A stretch of 64,000 nucleotides of DNA from Sinomonas mesophila (GTDB lineage: Bacteria > Actinomycetota > Actinomycetes > Actinomycetales > Micrococcaceae): contig NZ_KV908328.1 of NCBI RefSeq assembly GCF_001999765.1, positions 22,780-86,779 on the forward strand, written 5' to 3'. The notes below the pieces were generated by a model, which saw nothing but the letters and a program-made list of their open reading frames with translations, had not been told where the DNA came from and made no database searches. Every line of letters begins with the position of its first letter. Position 1 is the stretch's first letter. Below, one piece after another: positions 49,785 through 58,856 of the stretch. The translations under genes were made by a program, and so were the position numbers.

Positions 49785-52330
49785 CGTTCCCCGTCCGGGA
49801 ATACGGCGCCTGCCGAGCCGTCGACCACGACGCGCTGCCCGTCGCTCAGCACCGCTGTCCCCCGGCCGGTGCCCATGACGGCCGGGATCCCATACTCGCG
49901 GGCGACGATGGCCGCGTGTGAGCCGAGCCCGCCCGTGTCGACGACGACGGCCGCCGCTCGCTGGAACAGCGGCGTCCACGAGGGGTTCGTGTAGGGGCAC
50001 ACGAGGATGTCCCCCGCGCCGAGGCTCCCGAACTCCTCAGGCCCCCGGACGACGCGTACGGGCCCGGACGCCCGGCCCCGGCTCGCCGCCGTCCCGGACA
50101 CGAGGGCGCCCTCGGCCGTGCGCCGGTCGGCGAACAGGAGCTCGGGGTCGAGCAGCGGGAACGGCTCGAGGCTGCGTCGCTTCTCGGCCCGTGCCGCCAC
50201 GAGCGGGCGGTACGCCTCGCGCACCCAGGCCGGCAGCGCGCCGCCGACGGCGGTATCGCCGTCGTCTGTAACAGCGGCGAGCTCGCCGAACGTGAGGTGC
50301 CAGACGTCGTCGCGCGTGTCGAGGACGCCCGCCTCGGCGAGGCGCCGGCCGAGTTCGAGGAGGGCGCGGCGCAGGGGCGGGAGCACCGCGGTCGCGTAGA
50401 AGTGGGAGTCCTCGCGGAAGGCCATGCCCGCGCGGGCGCGCTCGACGGCGTCGAGCAGCGCGCGCCGCAGCGGCGGGAGCGCGCGCACGAGCGGGTGCCG
50501 GCGCAGCTCGGCGAGCGCCTCGGCCGTCTGGCCGGCCGGCACGGCGGGTGCGTCCCCCATGAGCGTGCGCACGATCCCGAGCACGGTTTCGGGGGTGTCG
50601 CGCCACGTGGGCGCGCTCGAGACGACGACGCTCACGGTCTCGCGGTGGCCGAACTCGGCCAGGAAGGCCTCGAGCTCGGCCCGGAACGCGGCGAAGCGGG
50701 GCTCGGTGCGCACGCGCGCCAGGACGGACGACGGCGGGTCGGCCGCGAGGATGCGGGACAGCTCGGCGTCCGCGGCGGCTCGCCGGGCGAGGGCCGCCAG
50801 AGCCTCGTTGGCGGCGCTCGTGCGCGTCGGGGCGCCGGCGACGAGGGCCGGCCCCAGGCGCCGCAGGCCCAGCGCGGCGAGGGCGAGCCGGAGCGGGGCC
50901 TGCGGGAGGAACGAGCTCGGGAGGTACGCGACACGGAGGTCGGCGACGAGGGACATCGCAGCGAGGGCGTCCTCGGCCACACCCACCACCGCGCGCCACG
51001 GGAGCGCGGCGAGGTCCGCGGCCTCGAGCCGGCGGATCTCGGCGAGGAACGCGGCGAGGCGCGGGTCCTCTCTCCAGTGCCGCGCGTCGTAGCGGCGCAT
51101 GCGCGCGAGGACGGAGGCCGGGGCGGCGAGGGTACGCAGCGTGGGCCGCGGCAGCGGGGGCACGAGCTGGACGACGACGCCGTCCTCCTCGCGCAGGAGC
51201 TGCCCTACGTCGGGGAAGACGACGCCGACGCTGCCGGCCATGCGGTGCAGCATGTCCACGATCCCGTGGCGCAGCCACCCCGTGACGTCGAGCGGGTACG
51301 GCCGCACCTGGAACATCTCGAGGAAGAACGGGCCGACGATGCGCTGGAAGCGGTCCAGGCGCGGCGGCTGCGGCGGCAGGCCCGTGAGCGGGCGGGACTG
51401 GACGAGCATCACGCGGCCGTCCGCGAGGGCCCACTCCATATCCTGCGGCCTTCCGAAGTGCTCCTCGGCGCGCCGCGCCAGCCGCGCGAGCTCGGCGAGC
51501 TGGGCCGGGGTGAGGAGCGGCCTGGGCGCCAGCCCGTGCCCGTTCGAGGGAGCGCGTTCGACGACGGTGCCCCCGGACGCGGCCGCCCGGACCGCCGCGT
51601 CGCGGCCGCCAGGGGCGTGGTCAAGGACCTCGCCCTCCGGCCCCAGGACCCAGTGCTCGGGCGTGACGAGTCCCGAGACGACGGCCTCGCCGAGCCCGGC
51701 GGCCGCGTCCACGACCGTCTGGCCCCGCTCCCCCGTCACCGGGTTCGCGCTGAACAGCACGCCCGCAACGTCGGCGTCGACGAGCCGCTGGACGACGACG
51801 GCGATGCCCACCCCCGCGTGGTCGACCCCGGCCCGCGCGCGGTACGCGACCGCCCGGTCCGTCCAGAGCGACGCCCAGCAGCGGAGCACGGCGTCGAGCA
51901 CGGCGTCGGGGCCCACGACATTGAGGAACGTGTCCTGCTGGCCCGCGAACGCCGCGCCGCCGAGGTCCTCGGCGGTCGCGCTCGAGCGCACGGCGACGGG
52001 CCCGCCGCCGAGCTCTGCGTAGGCGAGCGAGACCGCCCGGCGCACGTCCTCGGGAACCCGCGCGGCCCGGACGGTGTCGCGGAGCCGGGCGGCGGCGCCC
52101 TGTCCGGCCGCAGCCTGTCCCGTCCGCCCCGCGCCGAGGGCCTCCTCGACGAGCGCACCGAGCCCCGCGTCGTCGGCCATCCGGGCGTACGCGGCCGTCG
52201 TGACGACGAACCCGGGCGGGACGGGGAACCCCGCGCGCACGAGCTCCCCGAGGTTGGCGCCCTTGCCCCCGGCGAGGGCGAGGTCCCCGGCACCGAAGGA
52301 TGCGAGGGGGCGGACGATCGGCTCAGGCAT
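49781..52330 (-). CDS. PEP-utilising dikinase with rifampin-phosphotransferase-like architecture
   Basis: Protein of 849 residues. An N-terminal ATP-grasp domain (about 1-320) shows GGKGANLGELVRAGFPVPPG, VRSSATAEDLGGAAFAGQQD, FSANPVTGERGQT and AAAGLGEAVVSGLV. A middle domain of about 430 residues has no PEP-synthase TIM barrel. The swivelling phosphohistidine domain is at the extreme C-terminus: TGGLGSHAAIVAREYGIPAV, with His805, 44 residues from the end. PEP synthase has this domain in the middle; rifampin phosphotransferases (about 860 residues, His about 42 from the end) have it last. An AGGAGG ribosome site precedes the ATG. The substrate may be an antibiotic or another small molecule. 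Confidence 0.85.
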   Translation of the reverse strand: MPEPIVRPLASFGAGDLALAGGKGANLGELVRAGFPVPPGFVVTTAAYARMADDAGLGALVEEALGAGRTGQAAAGQGAAARLRDTVRAARVPEDVRRAVSLAYAELGGGPVAVRSSATAEDLGGAAFAGQQDTFLNVVGPDAVLDAVLRCWASLWTDRAVAYRARAGVDHAGVGIAVVVQRLVDADVAGVLFSANPVTGERGQTVVDAAAGLGEAVVSGLVTPEHWVLGPEGEVLDHAPGGRDAAVRAAASGGTVVERAPSNGHGLAPRPLLTPAQLAELARLARRAEEHFGRPQDMEWALADGRVMLVQSRPLTGLPPQPPRLDRFQRIVGPFFLEMFQVRPYPLDVTGWLRHGIVDMLHRMAGSVGVVFPDVGQLLREEDGVVVQLVPPLPRPTLRTLAAPASVLARMRRYDARHWREDPRLAAFLAEIRRLEAADLAALPWRAVVGVAEDALAAMSLVADLRVAYLPSSFLPQAPLRLALAALGLRRLGPALVAGAPTRTSAANEALAALARRAAADAELSRILAADPPSSVLARVRTEPRFAAFRAELEAFLAEFGHRETVSVVVSSAPTWRDTPETVLGIVRTLMGDAPAVPAGQTAEALAELRRHPLVRALPPLRRALLDAVERARAGMAFREDSHFYATAVLPPLRRALLELGRRLAEAGVLDTRDDVWHLTFGELAAVTDDGDTAVGGALPAWVREAYRPLVAARAEKRRSLEPFPLLDPELLFADRRTAEGALVSGTAASRGRASGPVRVVRGPEEFGSLGAGDILVCPYTNPSWTPLFQRAAAVVVDTGGLGSHAAIVAREYGIPAVMGTGRGTAVLSDGQRVVVDGSAGAVFPDGER

Positions 52331-53681
52331 GGCGGCCTCCTGGGGTCTGGCCGCGGCCTTCGGCGAAGGCCTCGGTTCGCAGTTCGCGCTCGGGAAGGAA
52401 CAGGGTCAGGACGAACGCGACCGCGAGAACGGCGGCGGACGCGGCGGCCACGGGCGGAAGGGCGGCGCCGAACGCAGCGGAGACGTCCCCCGCGATCCCC
52501 GGGGGCAGGGTCGCGAGCGATTCCGGGTCGAGGGAGCCGGCGCGGTCGCCGAGCACCCTGATGGCCTCCTCGGGCAGGCGCGCCACGAAACCTGCCGTGA
52601 GGATCGCGCCGAGGCCCACGACGCCGGCCGCGGCCCCCGCCTGGCGCACGAGCGCGACGGCTGACGTCGCGGCGCCGAGGGTCTCGCGGGTCGCGGCGTT
52701 CTGAGCCACGGCGACCATGATCTGCATTGTGAGCCCCACGCCGAGGCCGGTCAGCGCCACGGATGCGGCCGCGGCGGGCAGCCCACCGGCCGGACCCAGG
52801 AGCGCGAGGGTCCCCTGACCCGCCGCGGCGAGCGCCATCCCCGCGACGGGGAAGGCCCGGTAGCGCCCCGTGCGGCTCACGACGGCCCCGGAGGCGATGG
52901 CGGCGGTCAGGAGCGCGACCATGAGGAGCAGGAGCACGGCGCCGGAGGCCGTCGCGGAGGCTCCGAGCGCGATCTGCAGGTAGGCGGGCAGATAGGCGAT
53001 GGAGGAGAACATCGCGAAGCCGACGAGGAAGCTCACGGCCACCGCGAGCACGAATGCGGGGTCCCGCCAGAGGGCCCGGGGCATGCTCGGACCGGCGTGG
53101 CGCGTGGGCGGCGTGAGGCGGATGCCGCGGACGATCGCGTACGCGGCCCCCGCGGCCAGCGGGACGTAGCCGAGGAAGATCCACCGCCACGAGGCAAGGT
53201 CCACGACGGCGCCGCCCACGAGAGGACCGATGACTGCCGCCGCCATGAAGGCGATGCCGAGCAGGCCTAGATAGCGCCCTCGTTCCCGCGGGCTCACAAG
53301 CTCGCCGAGCGTGGCCTGCGCGCCGATCATGAGCGTCCCGCCTCCGAGGCCCTGGAGGGTGCGGTACGCGACGAGCTGCGGCACACCAGCGGCGGAGGCG
53401 CACAGCGACGCTCCGAGGACGAAGACGGCGAGCCCGCCGAGGAGGACCCTGCGGTGGCCCGCCCGGTCGCCGAGGAACCCCGCGGCGGGCATGGCCGCCG
53501 TCGCGGCGACGAAGTAGGCGGCCACGATGAGCGGCATGTGCTCCGGGCCCCCGAGGTCCCCGGCGACGCTCGGAAGGGCCGAGGCCATCGCCGTCTGGTC
53601 CACCGTCGCGAGGAACATGACGAGCATGAGCCCCGGAAACGCCCTGCGCACCCGCTCGGGAATCCGGTCCCTGCGCTCCAT
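52323..53681 (-). CDS. MFS multidrug exporter (DHA-type)
   Basis: Proton-coupled exporter of 452 residues with 12-14 predicted membrane helices. Helix 1 has LMLVMFLATVDQTAMASALP (the VDQT/ALP pattern of DHA2 exporters), then GFLGDRAGHRRVLLGGLAVF is motif A of the 2-3 loop, and GIAFMAAAVIGPLVGGAVVD is motif C of antiporters. The later half is looser. The ATG at 53681 was selected by hydropathy over an upstream start. Its stop overlaps the dikinase start by eight bases. Co-transcription with a drug-phosphotransferase-like dikinase and TetR suggests drug defence. Confidence 0.92.
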   Translation of the reverse strand: MERRDRIPERVRRAFPGLMLVMFLATVDQTAMASALPSVAGDLGGPEHMPLIVAAYFVAATAAMPAAGFLGDRAGHRRVLLGGLAVFVLGASLCASAAGVPQLVAYRTLQGLGGGTLMIGAQATLGELVSPRERGRYLGLLGIAFMAAAVIGPLVGGAVVDLASWRWIFLGYVPLAAGAAYAIVRGIRLTPPTRHAGPSMPRALWRDPAFVLAVAVSFLVGFAMFSSIAYLPAYLQIALGASATASGAVLLLLMVALLTAAIASGAVVSRTGRYRAFPVAGMALAAAGQGTLALLGPAGGLPAAAASVALTGLGVGLTMQIMVAVAQNAATRETLGAATSAVALVRQAGAAAGVVGLGAILTAGFVARLPEEAIRVLGDRAGSLDPESLATLPPGIAGDVSAAFGAALPPVAAASAAVLAVAFVLTLFLPERELRTEAFAEGRGQTPGGRHA

Positions 53682-53690
53682 GCGCCCACG

Positions 53691-53740
53691 GTACGCCCGA
53701 ACGTTAGAGAACGCAACGTCCTCTATTGGCTTCTTGGCCG
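53691..53740 (-). promoter_or_regulatory. promoter and TetR-type operator of the exporter operon
   Basis: TAGAGAACG and CGTCCTCTA form an inverted repeat separated by CAA at 53705-53725 (one mismatch). On the minus strand a TTGCGT (-35) overlaps it, and TACCGT (-10) lies 17 bases further on, close to the MFS start. Overlap of the -35 with a palindrome is the usual layout of TetR repression. Not one of the known RAE elements of rifamycin-inducible genes. Confidence 0.6.
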
Positions 53741-53767
53741 CGTCCACAGGGTCACGCGCAGCGGTGC

Positions 53768-53819
53768 GCACACGACGACGGCGGCGCCCCACGCGAGGTG
53801 GGACGCCGCCGTCGTGCGC
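53768..53819 (-). terminator. terminator hairpin of pckG
   Basis: GCACACGACGACGGCGGCG and the near-complement ending ACGCCGCCGTCGTGCG form a long stem with a GC-rich loop, 13 bp after the pckG stop. Confidence 0.65.
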
Positions 53820-53831
53820 GTCAGTCCTGGA

Positions 53832-55655
53832 CTACGAAAGGCGCGACTTGAGGCCCTCGAGCTCGGCCGTGATGCTGTCCGGGAGCGAGCCGCCGAAGCG
53901 GTCGAACCACTCCTGCAGGCCGGCGAGCTCGGTCACCCACTCGTCGCGGTCGAAGCGGACGGCCTCCTGGACCTCGGCGGGTGTCATGTCGAGGCCGGTC
54001 AGGTCGAGGCTCTCCGGGGTCGGCACGAAGCCGATCGGGGTCTCGACGGCGTCCGCGGCGCCCTCGATGCGCTCGATGGCCCACTTGAGGACGCGGGAGT
54101 TGTCACCGAAGCCCGGCCACGCGAAGCCGCCCTCGCGGGTGCGGCGGAACCAGTTGACGAGGAAGATCTTCGGCAGCCGCGCCGGATTCGCCTTGGCGGA
54201 GACGTTGACCCAGTGGTTGAGGTAGTCGCCCGCGTCGTAGCCGATGAACGGCAGCATCGCCATCGGGTCGCGGCGCACGACGCCGACGGCGCCCGCGGCC
54301 GCGGCGGTCGTCTCCGAGGAGAGCGTGGCGCCCATGAAGATGCCGTTCGCCCAGTCGCGGGACTGCGTCACGAGCGGGACCGTCGTCTTGCGGCGGCCGC
54401 CGAACAGGATCGCCGAGATCTCGACGCCCTCCGGGGCGAAGTACTCGGGGGCGAGCATGTCGATCTGGTCGATCGGCGTGCAGAAGCGCGAGTTCGGGTG
54501 GGCGGCGGGGCGGCCGGACTCGGGGGTCCAGTCGTTGCCCTGCCAGTCGGTGAGGTGGGCCGGGACCTCGTCGGTCATGCCCTCCCACCACACGCCGCCG
54601 TCGTCCGTGAGCGCGACGTTAGTGAAGATGCTGTTGCCCTTGGCGATGGCGCGCATCGCGTTCGGGTTGGTGCCCCAGCCGGTGCCGGGGGCCACGCCGA
54701 ACAGGCCCGCCTCGGGGTTGATCGCGCGGAGCTCGCCCTCCTTGCCGAAGCGCATCCAGGTGATGTCGTCGCCGAGGGTCTCGACCTTCCAGCCCTCGAT
54801 CGTCGGGTCGAGCAGCGCGAGGTTGGTCTTGCCGCACGCGGATGGGAAGGCCGCGGCGACGTTGTAGACCTTGTTCTCGGGGCTCGTGAGCTTGAGGATG
54901 AGCATGTGCTCGGCGAGCCAGCCCTCGTCGCGGGCCATGACCGAGGCGATGCGCAGCGCGTAGCACTTCTTGCCGAGCAGGGCGTTGCCGCCGTAGCCGG
55001 AGCCGAAGGACCAGATCGAGCGCTCCTCGGGGAAGTGCACGATCCACTTCTCGGGGTTGCACGGCCACGCCACGTCCTCCTGGCCCGGCTCGAGCGGGGC
55101 GCCCACGGAGTGCAGAGCCGGGACGAAGAACGCCTCGGTGGCCTCGATCGTGTTCAGCACGTCCGTGCCGATGCGGGCCATGACGCGCATCGAGGCGACG
55201 ACGTAGGCCGAGTCGGTGATCTCGACGCCGAACTTCGGCTCCTCGGCGTCAAGGTGGCCCATGACGAAGGGGATGACGTACATCGTCCGGCCGCGCATGG
55301 AGCCGTCGAAGAGGCCACGCAGCTTCTCCTTCATGGTGGACGGGTCCATCCAGTTGTTGGTGAAGCCAGCGTCGCGCTCGTCCTCGGAGCAGATGAAGGT
55401 CTGCTCCTCGACGCGGGCCACGTCCGCGGGGTCGGAGAAGGCCGCGAAAGAGTTCGGGAACAGCTCCTGGTTCAGGGGCGTGAGGGTCCCGGCGGCGACG
55501 AGCTCGTCCGTCAGCTGGCGGTACTCCGCCTCGGAGCCGTCGACCCAGTGGATGCTCTCGGGCTTGGTCAGCTCGGCAACTTCCTCGACCCAGGAGAGCA
55601 GCGGCTCGTACGTGGTGGGGGCTTCCGCGAGCAGCGGCAGACGAGTTTCGCCCAT
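53832..55655 (-). CDS. pckG: phosphoenolpyruvate carboxykinase (GTP)
   Basis: Converts oxaloacetate and GTP to PEP for gluconeogenesis. Size 607 residues, standard for the GTP enzyme. [15 protein letters not shown] (about 283-297) is the kinase P-loop with the mobile Cys; [17 protein letters not shown] binds GTP; PHAGGRR-like metal and lid loops are in the SYGGNALLG...[12 protein letters not shown] block. AAGGAG lies nine bases before the ATG. It is monocistronic, with a hairpin after it and tRNA-Arg divergent upstream. Confidence 0.97.
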   Translation of the reverse strand: MGETRLPLLAEAPTTYEPLLSWVEEVAELTKPESIHWVDGSEAEYRQLTDELVAAGTLTPLNQELFPNSFAAFSDPADVARVEEQTFICSEDERDAGFTNNWMDPSTMKEKLRGLFDGSMRGRTMYVIPFVMGHLDAEEPKFGVEITDSAYVVASMRVMARIGTDVLNTIEATEAFFVPALHSVGAPLEPGQEDVAWPCNPEKWIVHFPEERSIWSFGSGYGGNALLGKKCYALRIASVMARDEGWLAEHMLILKLTSPENKVYNVAAAFPSACGKTNLALLDPTIEGWKVETLGDDITWMRFGKEGELRAINPEAGLFGVAPGTGWGTNPNAMRAIAKGNSIFTNVALTDDGGVWWEGMTDEVPAHLTDWQGNDWTPESGRPAAHPNSRFCTPIDQIDMLAPEYFAPEGVEISAILFGGRRKTTVPLVTQSRDWANGIFMGATLSSETTAAAAGAVGVVRRDPMAMLPFIGYDAGDYLNHWVNVSAKANPARLPKIFLVNWFRRTREGGFAWPGFGDNSRVLKWAIERIEGAADAVETPIGFVPTPESLDLTGLDMTPAEVQEAVRFDRDEWVTELAGLQEWFDRFGGSLPDSITAELEGLKSRLS

Positions 55656-55875
55656 AGTCTTACTCCTTTGATCGGGTCGGCGTGTCCTTCCACTGTAGGG
55701 AAGGTGGTCTGTACCACCCGCCCACCAAGGTTTCTGAAATGAGAGCGAAACATCTGAAACCCCGGGATTTCGGGGATAAGAGGCTCCAACGGCTGGATTT
55801 AAGTGATGAAGGTCACGTAGACCGGTCTAGTTGGGGCGCGTCATCTTGGGGTGTCGGGCGCCATGCTCGCTCGAT
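55656..55875 (-). promoter_or_regulatory. pckG upstream region with palindromes
   Basis: Contains the 16-bp palindrome GGTGGT-CTGT-ACCACC at 55703-55718 and TAGACCGGTCTA at 55818-55829. The first lies about 50 bp before the start and could bind a GntR- or Lac-type regulator of gluconeogenesis. No confident -35/-10 pair was found. Confidence 0.45.
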
Positions 55876-55904
55876 TTGGAACTGCGGACGAGTTCGCGTA
55901 AAGT
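55876..55904 (+). promoter_or_regulatory. sigma-70-type promoter of tRNA-Arg
   Basis: TTGGAA at 55876-55881, 17-bp spacer, TAAAGT at 55899-55904, 44 bp before the tRNA. Confidence 0.7.
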
Positions 55905-55948
55905 TGTTCGAGGCCGAGCGGGGCGGGAACGCTCCGAACGGCAGGTAA

Positions 55949-56022
<74 letters not shown>

Positions 56023-56030
56023 CAGTGACG

Positions 56031-56068
56031 GAAATCCCCCGGTCTGCCGACCGGGGGATTTCTGCGTT
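56031..56068 (+). terminator. intrinsic terminator after tRNA-Arg
   Basis: GAAATCCCCCGGT, six-base loop, ACCGGGGGATTTC: a perfect 13-bp stem with a TGCGTTAT tail. Confidence 0.88.
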
Positions 56069-56191
56069 ATAAGCCGGGCCGAGGCCGGAACGTGGCCGAC
56101 CGCGGCCCGGCCCCGGGGTGCGCCGCGCCGGCGCGCGGTGACCGCTTTTCGGGACCCGGGCGATCCCGAGGGGTGGCGTACGATCGACGCC

Positions 56192-57607
56192 GTGGACTAC
56201 GACTACGACGTCATCGTGATCGGGGGCGGGGCCGCAGGCGAGAACGCCGCGGCGCGCGCGGTGAAGGGCGGCCTGAGCGCGGCGATCGTCGAAGCCGATC
56301 TTGTGGGCGGCTCGTGCTCCTACTGGGCCTGCCAGCCGTCGAAGGCCCTCCTGCGGCCAGGAGCAGCCCTTAAGGCCGCCCGCTCGGTGGCGGGCGCCCG
56401 CGAGGCCGTGACCGGCTCGCTCGACGTCCCTTCCGTCCTCGGCCGCCGCGACGCCGCCGCCAACTCCTGGGAGGACTCAGCCCAGGTCGAGTGGGCCGCC
56501 GAGGCCGGCATCGCGATCCTGCGCGGCAGGGCCCGCCTGTCCGGCGCCCGCCGACTCAGCGTCACCGACGCCCGCGGCGACCGCCTCATGCTCACCGCGC
56601 GGCACGCCGTCGTGCTCGCGACCGGATCCGCGCCCTCCATCCCCCGCATCCCGGGGCTCCACGACGCCCCCTTCTGGACGACCAAGGACGCCACGAGCGC
56701 ACGCGAGGTGCCCGAGAGCCTCGTCGTCGTGGGCGGCGGCGTCGCGGGCGCCGAGCTCGCCCAGGGGTTCGCGCGGCTCGGTGCGGGCGTGACCGTCGTG
56801 GCCCGCGGACCGTTCCTGGCTGGCTTCCCGGTCGACGCCCGCGAGCTCGTGGCCGCCGGCCTGAGGGCCGACGGCGTCGACATCCTGGAGAACGCGTCCC
56901 TGGAGCTCGTGGAGCGGGCGGACGACGGCGTGCGGACCACGCTTACGGACGGCCGCGCTCTCGAGGCGGCGAGGCTGCTCGTCGCGACGGGGCGGCGTCC
57001 AGCGCTCGATGGCCTCGGCCTCCCGGCCTTCGGGATCGAGCCCGTCTCGATGCGCGTGGACGAGACGGGCCGCGTCCAGGGGCTCTCGTGGCTCTATGCC
57101 GTGGGGGACTGTGCCGGCGGACCCAAGCTCACCCACCAGGGCAAGTACCAGGCGCGCATCACCGGGGATGCGATCGCCGCCCGCGCCCGGGGGGAACTGG
57201 AAGCCGGCGCCACAGCCGAGCCGTGGAGCGCCTGGGCCCGCACGGCAGACAGGCTCGCCGTGCCGCAGGTCGTGTTCACCGACCCGCAGGTCGGCATCGT
57301 GGGGCTCAGCGAGGAGGAGGCGTGGGAGGCGGGCCTGCGGGTGCGCCCCGTGGCCCTGCCGATCAACGTCACCGGCGCCTCCCTGCGCGCGGAGGACTAC
57401 GAGGGCTGGGCGCAGATCCTCGTCGACGAGGACCTGCGCACGATCGTGGGCGCGTGCTTCGCCGGGCCGGACGTCGCCGAGCTCGTCCAGGCCGCGACGA
57501 TCGCGATCGTCGGCGAGGTTCCGCTCGAACGTCTCTGGCACGCCGTGCCGGCCTTCCCGACCCTCTCCGAGGTCTGGCTGCGCCTCCTCGAGGCGTACGG
57601 GCTCTGA
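56192..57607 (+). CDS. FAD-dependent pyridine nucleotide-disulfide oxidoreductase
   Basis: Flavoprotein of about 471 residues related to dihydrolipoamide and mercuric reductases. YDVIVIGGGAAGENAAARAV is the FAD-binding fold, and GGSCSYWACQPSK holds the redox-active Cys-x4-Cys pair. VVVGGGVAGAELAQGFARLG is the NAD(P) loop, and HAVPAFPTLSEVW the C-terminal His-Glu dimer motif. No MerA or Lpd partner is near, so the disulfide substrate is unknown. The GTG at 56192 places the first strand in the usual position; an in-frame GTG at 56138 is possible. Confidence 0.85.
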   Translation: MDYDYDVIVIGGGAAGENAAARAVKGGLSAAIVEADLVGGSCSYWACQPSKALLRPGAALKAARSVAGAREAVTGSLDVPSVLGRRDAAANSWEDSAQVEWAAEAGIAILRGRARLSGARRLSVTDARGDRLMLTARHAVVLATGSAPSIPRIPGLHDAPFWTTKDATSAREVPESLVVVGGGVAGAELAQGFARLGAGVTVVARGPFLAGFPVDARELVAAGLRADGVDILENASLELVERADDGVRTTLTDGRALEAARLLVATGRRPALDGLGLPAFGIEPVSMRVDETGRVQGLSWLYAVGDCAGGPKLTHQGKYQARITGDAIAARARGELEAGATAEPWSAWARTADRLAVPQVVFTDPQVGIVGLSEEEAWEAGLRVRPVALPINVTGASLRAEDYEGWAQILVDEDLRTIVGACFAGPDVAELVQAATIAIVGEVPLERLWHAVPAFPTLSEVWLRLLEAYGL

Positions 57608-57723
57608 CTCCCGAGCGCTGCCGGCGCATGCGGTGAGGCCTCCCGACGGCGGGGCGAGGGGCTCTTGACGGCGTGTGAGCGCGCCGCCCGAGAAACGTCG
57701 GGGGGTGCTGCCAGAATGGGGGC

Positions 57724-58314
57724 ATGGCCGCCCCGCACCCGCGTTTCCAGCCCCTGCGCCCGAGCGCCCGGGCGACCCTCTGGTCTGCGGGGGCGGCGGC
57801 GGCATCGGCCTTTGTCACGGCCCTGACCCTCGACGGCGGCGCGGCCTCGCTCACCCTCACGGCACTCGGCGCCTTCGTCGCGTGCGCGCTCTACGCGATC
57901 CTCGGCATGTCCCGCTACGCCGTGGCCGCGGTCGCGGCCGTCGGCGCGGCCATCGCGATCGGTGCGGGGCTGGCCTTCCTGCGGCTCATCGGGCTCGCCT
58001 GGGACCAGGACCCGGATGCCGTCTCGACGATCTCGAGCAGGGACGCCGACCCGTTCTTCCTCGGCGCGATGCTGGCCGCCGCCGGGACGCTCGCGGTCCT
58101 GTTCGTGGGCGCCGTGTGGCCGCAGCCGCGGCGCCGGGCCCGTGCCTCCCGGATGGCCCAGCGCCGCCCGTCCCTGCGCCGCCCGTCCGCGGCTCCCCGG
58201 CGTCCGCAGTCGGCGTCGGCCGCGCCCCGTTCCGCCCAGCGGGCTGCAGCGGGAGCCACGGCGCGGCGGCCCGTCGTCAGTGCCCCGCAGCGCGCGGTAC
58301 AGCGAAGTCGGTGA
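57724..58314 (+). CDS. hypothetical membrane protein
   Basis: Protein of 196 residues with four predicted membrane helices (about 18-38, 42-62, 66-92 and 112-132), joined by short loops, and an Arg/Pro/Ala-rich cytoplasmic tail of about 60 residues (RRRARASRMAQRRPSLRRP and similar). No family motif was recognised. The 3' end overlaps the convergent SixA-like gene by 38 bases, within the repetitive tail. Confidence 0.65.
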   Translation: MAAPHPRFQPLRPSARATLWSAGAAAASAFVTALTLDGGAASLTLTALGAFVACALYAILGMSRYAVAAVAAVGAAIAIGAGLAFLRLIGLAWDQDPDAVSTISSRDADPFFLGAMLAAAGTLAVLFVGAVWPQPRRRARASRMAQRRPSLRRPSAAPRRPQSASAAPRSAQRAAAGATARRPVVSAPQRAVQRSR

Positions 58315-58810
58315 GCCGGGCGTCCTGCCCGTCGAGCTCCGCCCACGGCCCCTCGACCTCGAAGACCGCAAGGCCTGTGGTCGGGAAGTGGCTCGCAGCG
58401 TCCATGTAGGCCTCGTGGTCCGAGTCCCGCGAGGCGAGGCGAAGGACAAGGTCCTGGACCCCGGGCATGTGCGCGATGAGCAGGAGGGTGCGCACGGTCT
58501 CGGGCACGTGGTTGACGACGGCGAGCATCCGCGCCGCGCCCGCGGCGTACAGGCCCGACTCGAGCTTGGGCGTCGGGGCGAGGTCGCCCAGCTGATCGCA
58601 CACCCACGTGCAGGTCTGCCGCGTGCGCAGCGCGATCGAGCACAGGATGAAGTCGGGGACCACCTCGTGCGCCAGGAGCCACTTGCCGGCCTCGGGGGCG
58701 TCGGCATGGCCGCGCTTCGCCAGCGGCCGCTCGACGTCCGGCACTCCGTCCGGCCAGGCCGCCTTCGCGTGGCGCAGGACCACGAGCCGCTTGAGGTGGT
58801 GGTTGCTCAT
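58277..58810 (-). CDS. SixA-like histidine phosphatase
   Basis: Histidine phosphatase of 177 residues. VVLRHAKAAWPDG (Arg13-His14) is the catalytic motif, where RHxK replaces RHG, as in SixA, followed by PLAKRGHADAPEAGKWL. LCSIALRTRQTCTWVCDQLG and the second histidine in LLLIAHMPGVQDLVLRLAS complete the site. SixA relatives remove phosphate from phosphohistidine proteins. It is convergent with the small membrane protein. Confidence 0.9.
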   Translation of the reverse strand: MSNHHLKRLVVLRHAKAAWPDGVPDVERPLAKRGHADAPEAGKWLLAHEVVPDFILCSIALRTRQTCTWVCDQLGDLAPTPKLESGLYAAGAARMLAVVNHVPETVRTLLLIAHMPGVQDLVLRLASRDSDHEAYMDAASHFPTTGLAVFEVEGPWAELDGQDARLTDFAVPRAAGH

Positions 58811-58856
58811 GCGCCAAGCCTAGGCCCGCTGGGGGCTCCCCCGGGGTGGAGCCGGG

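Noticed and set aside
49781-52330. Ordinary PEP synthase (ppsA)
   Set aside because: The phosphohistidine domain is C-terminal and there is no PEP-binding barrel pattern after it.
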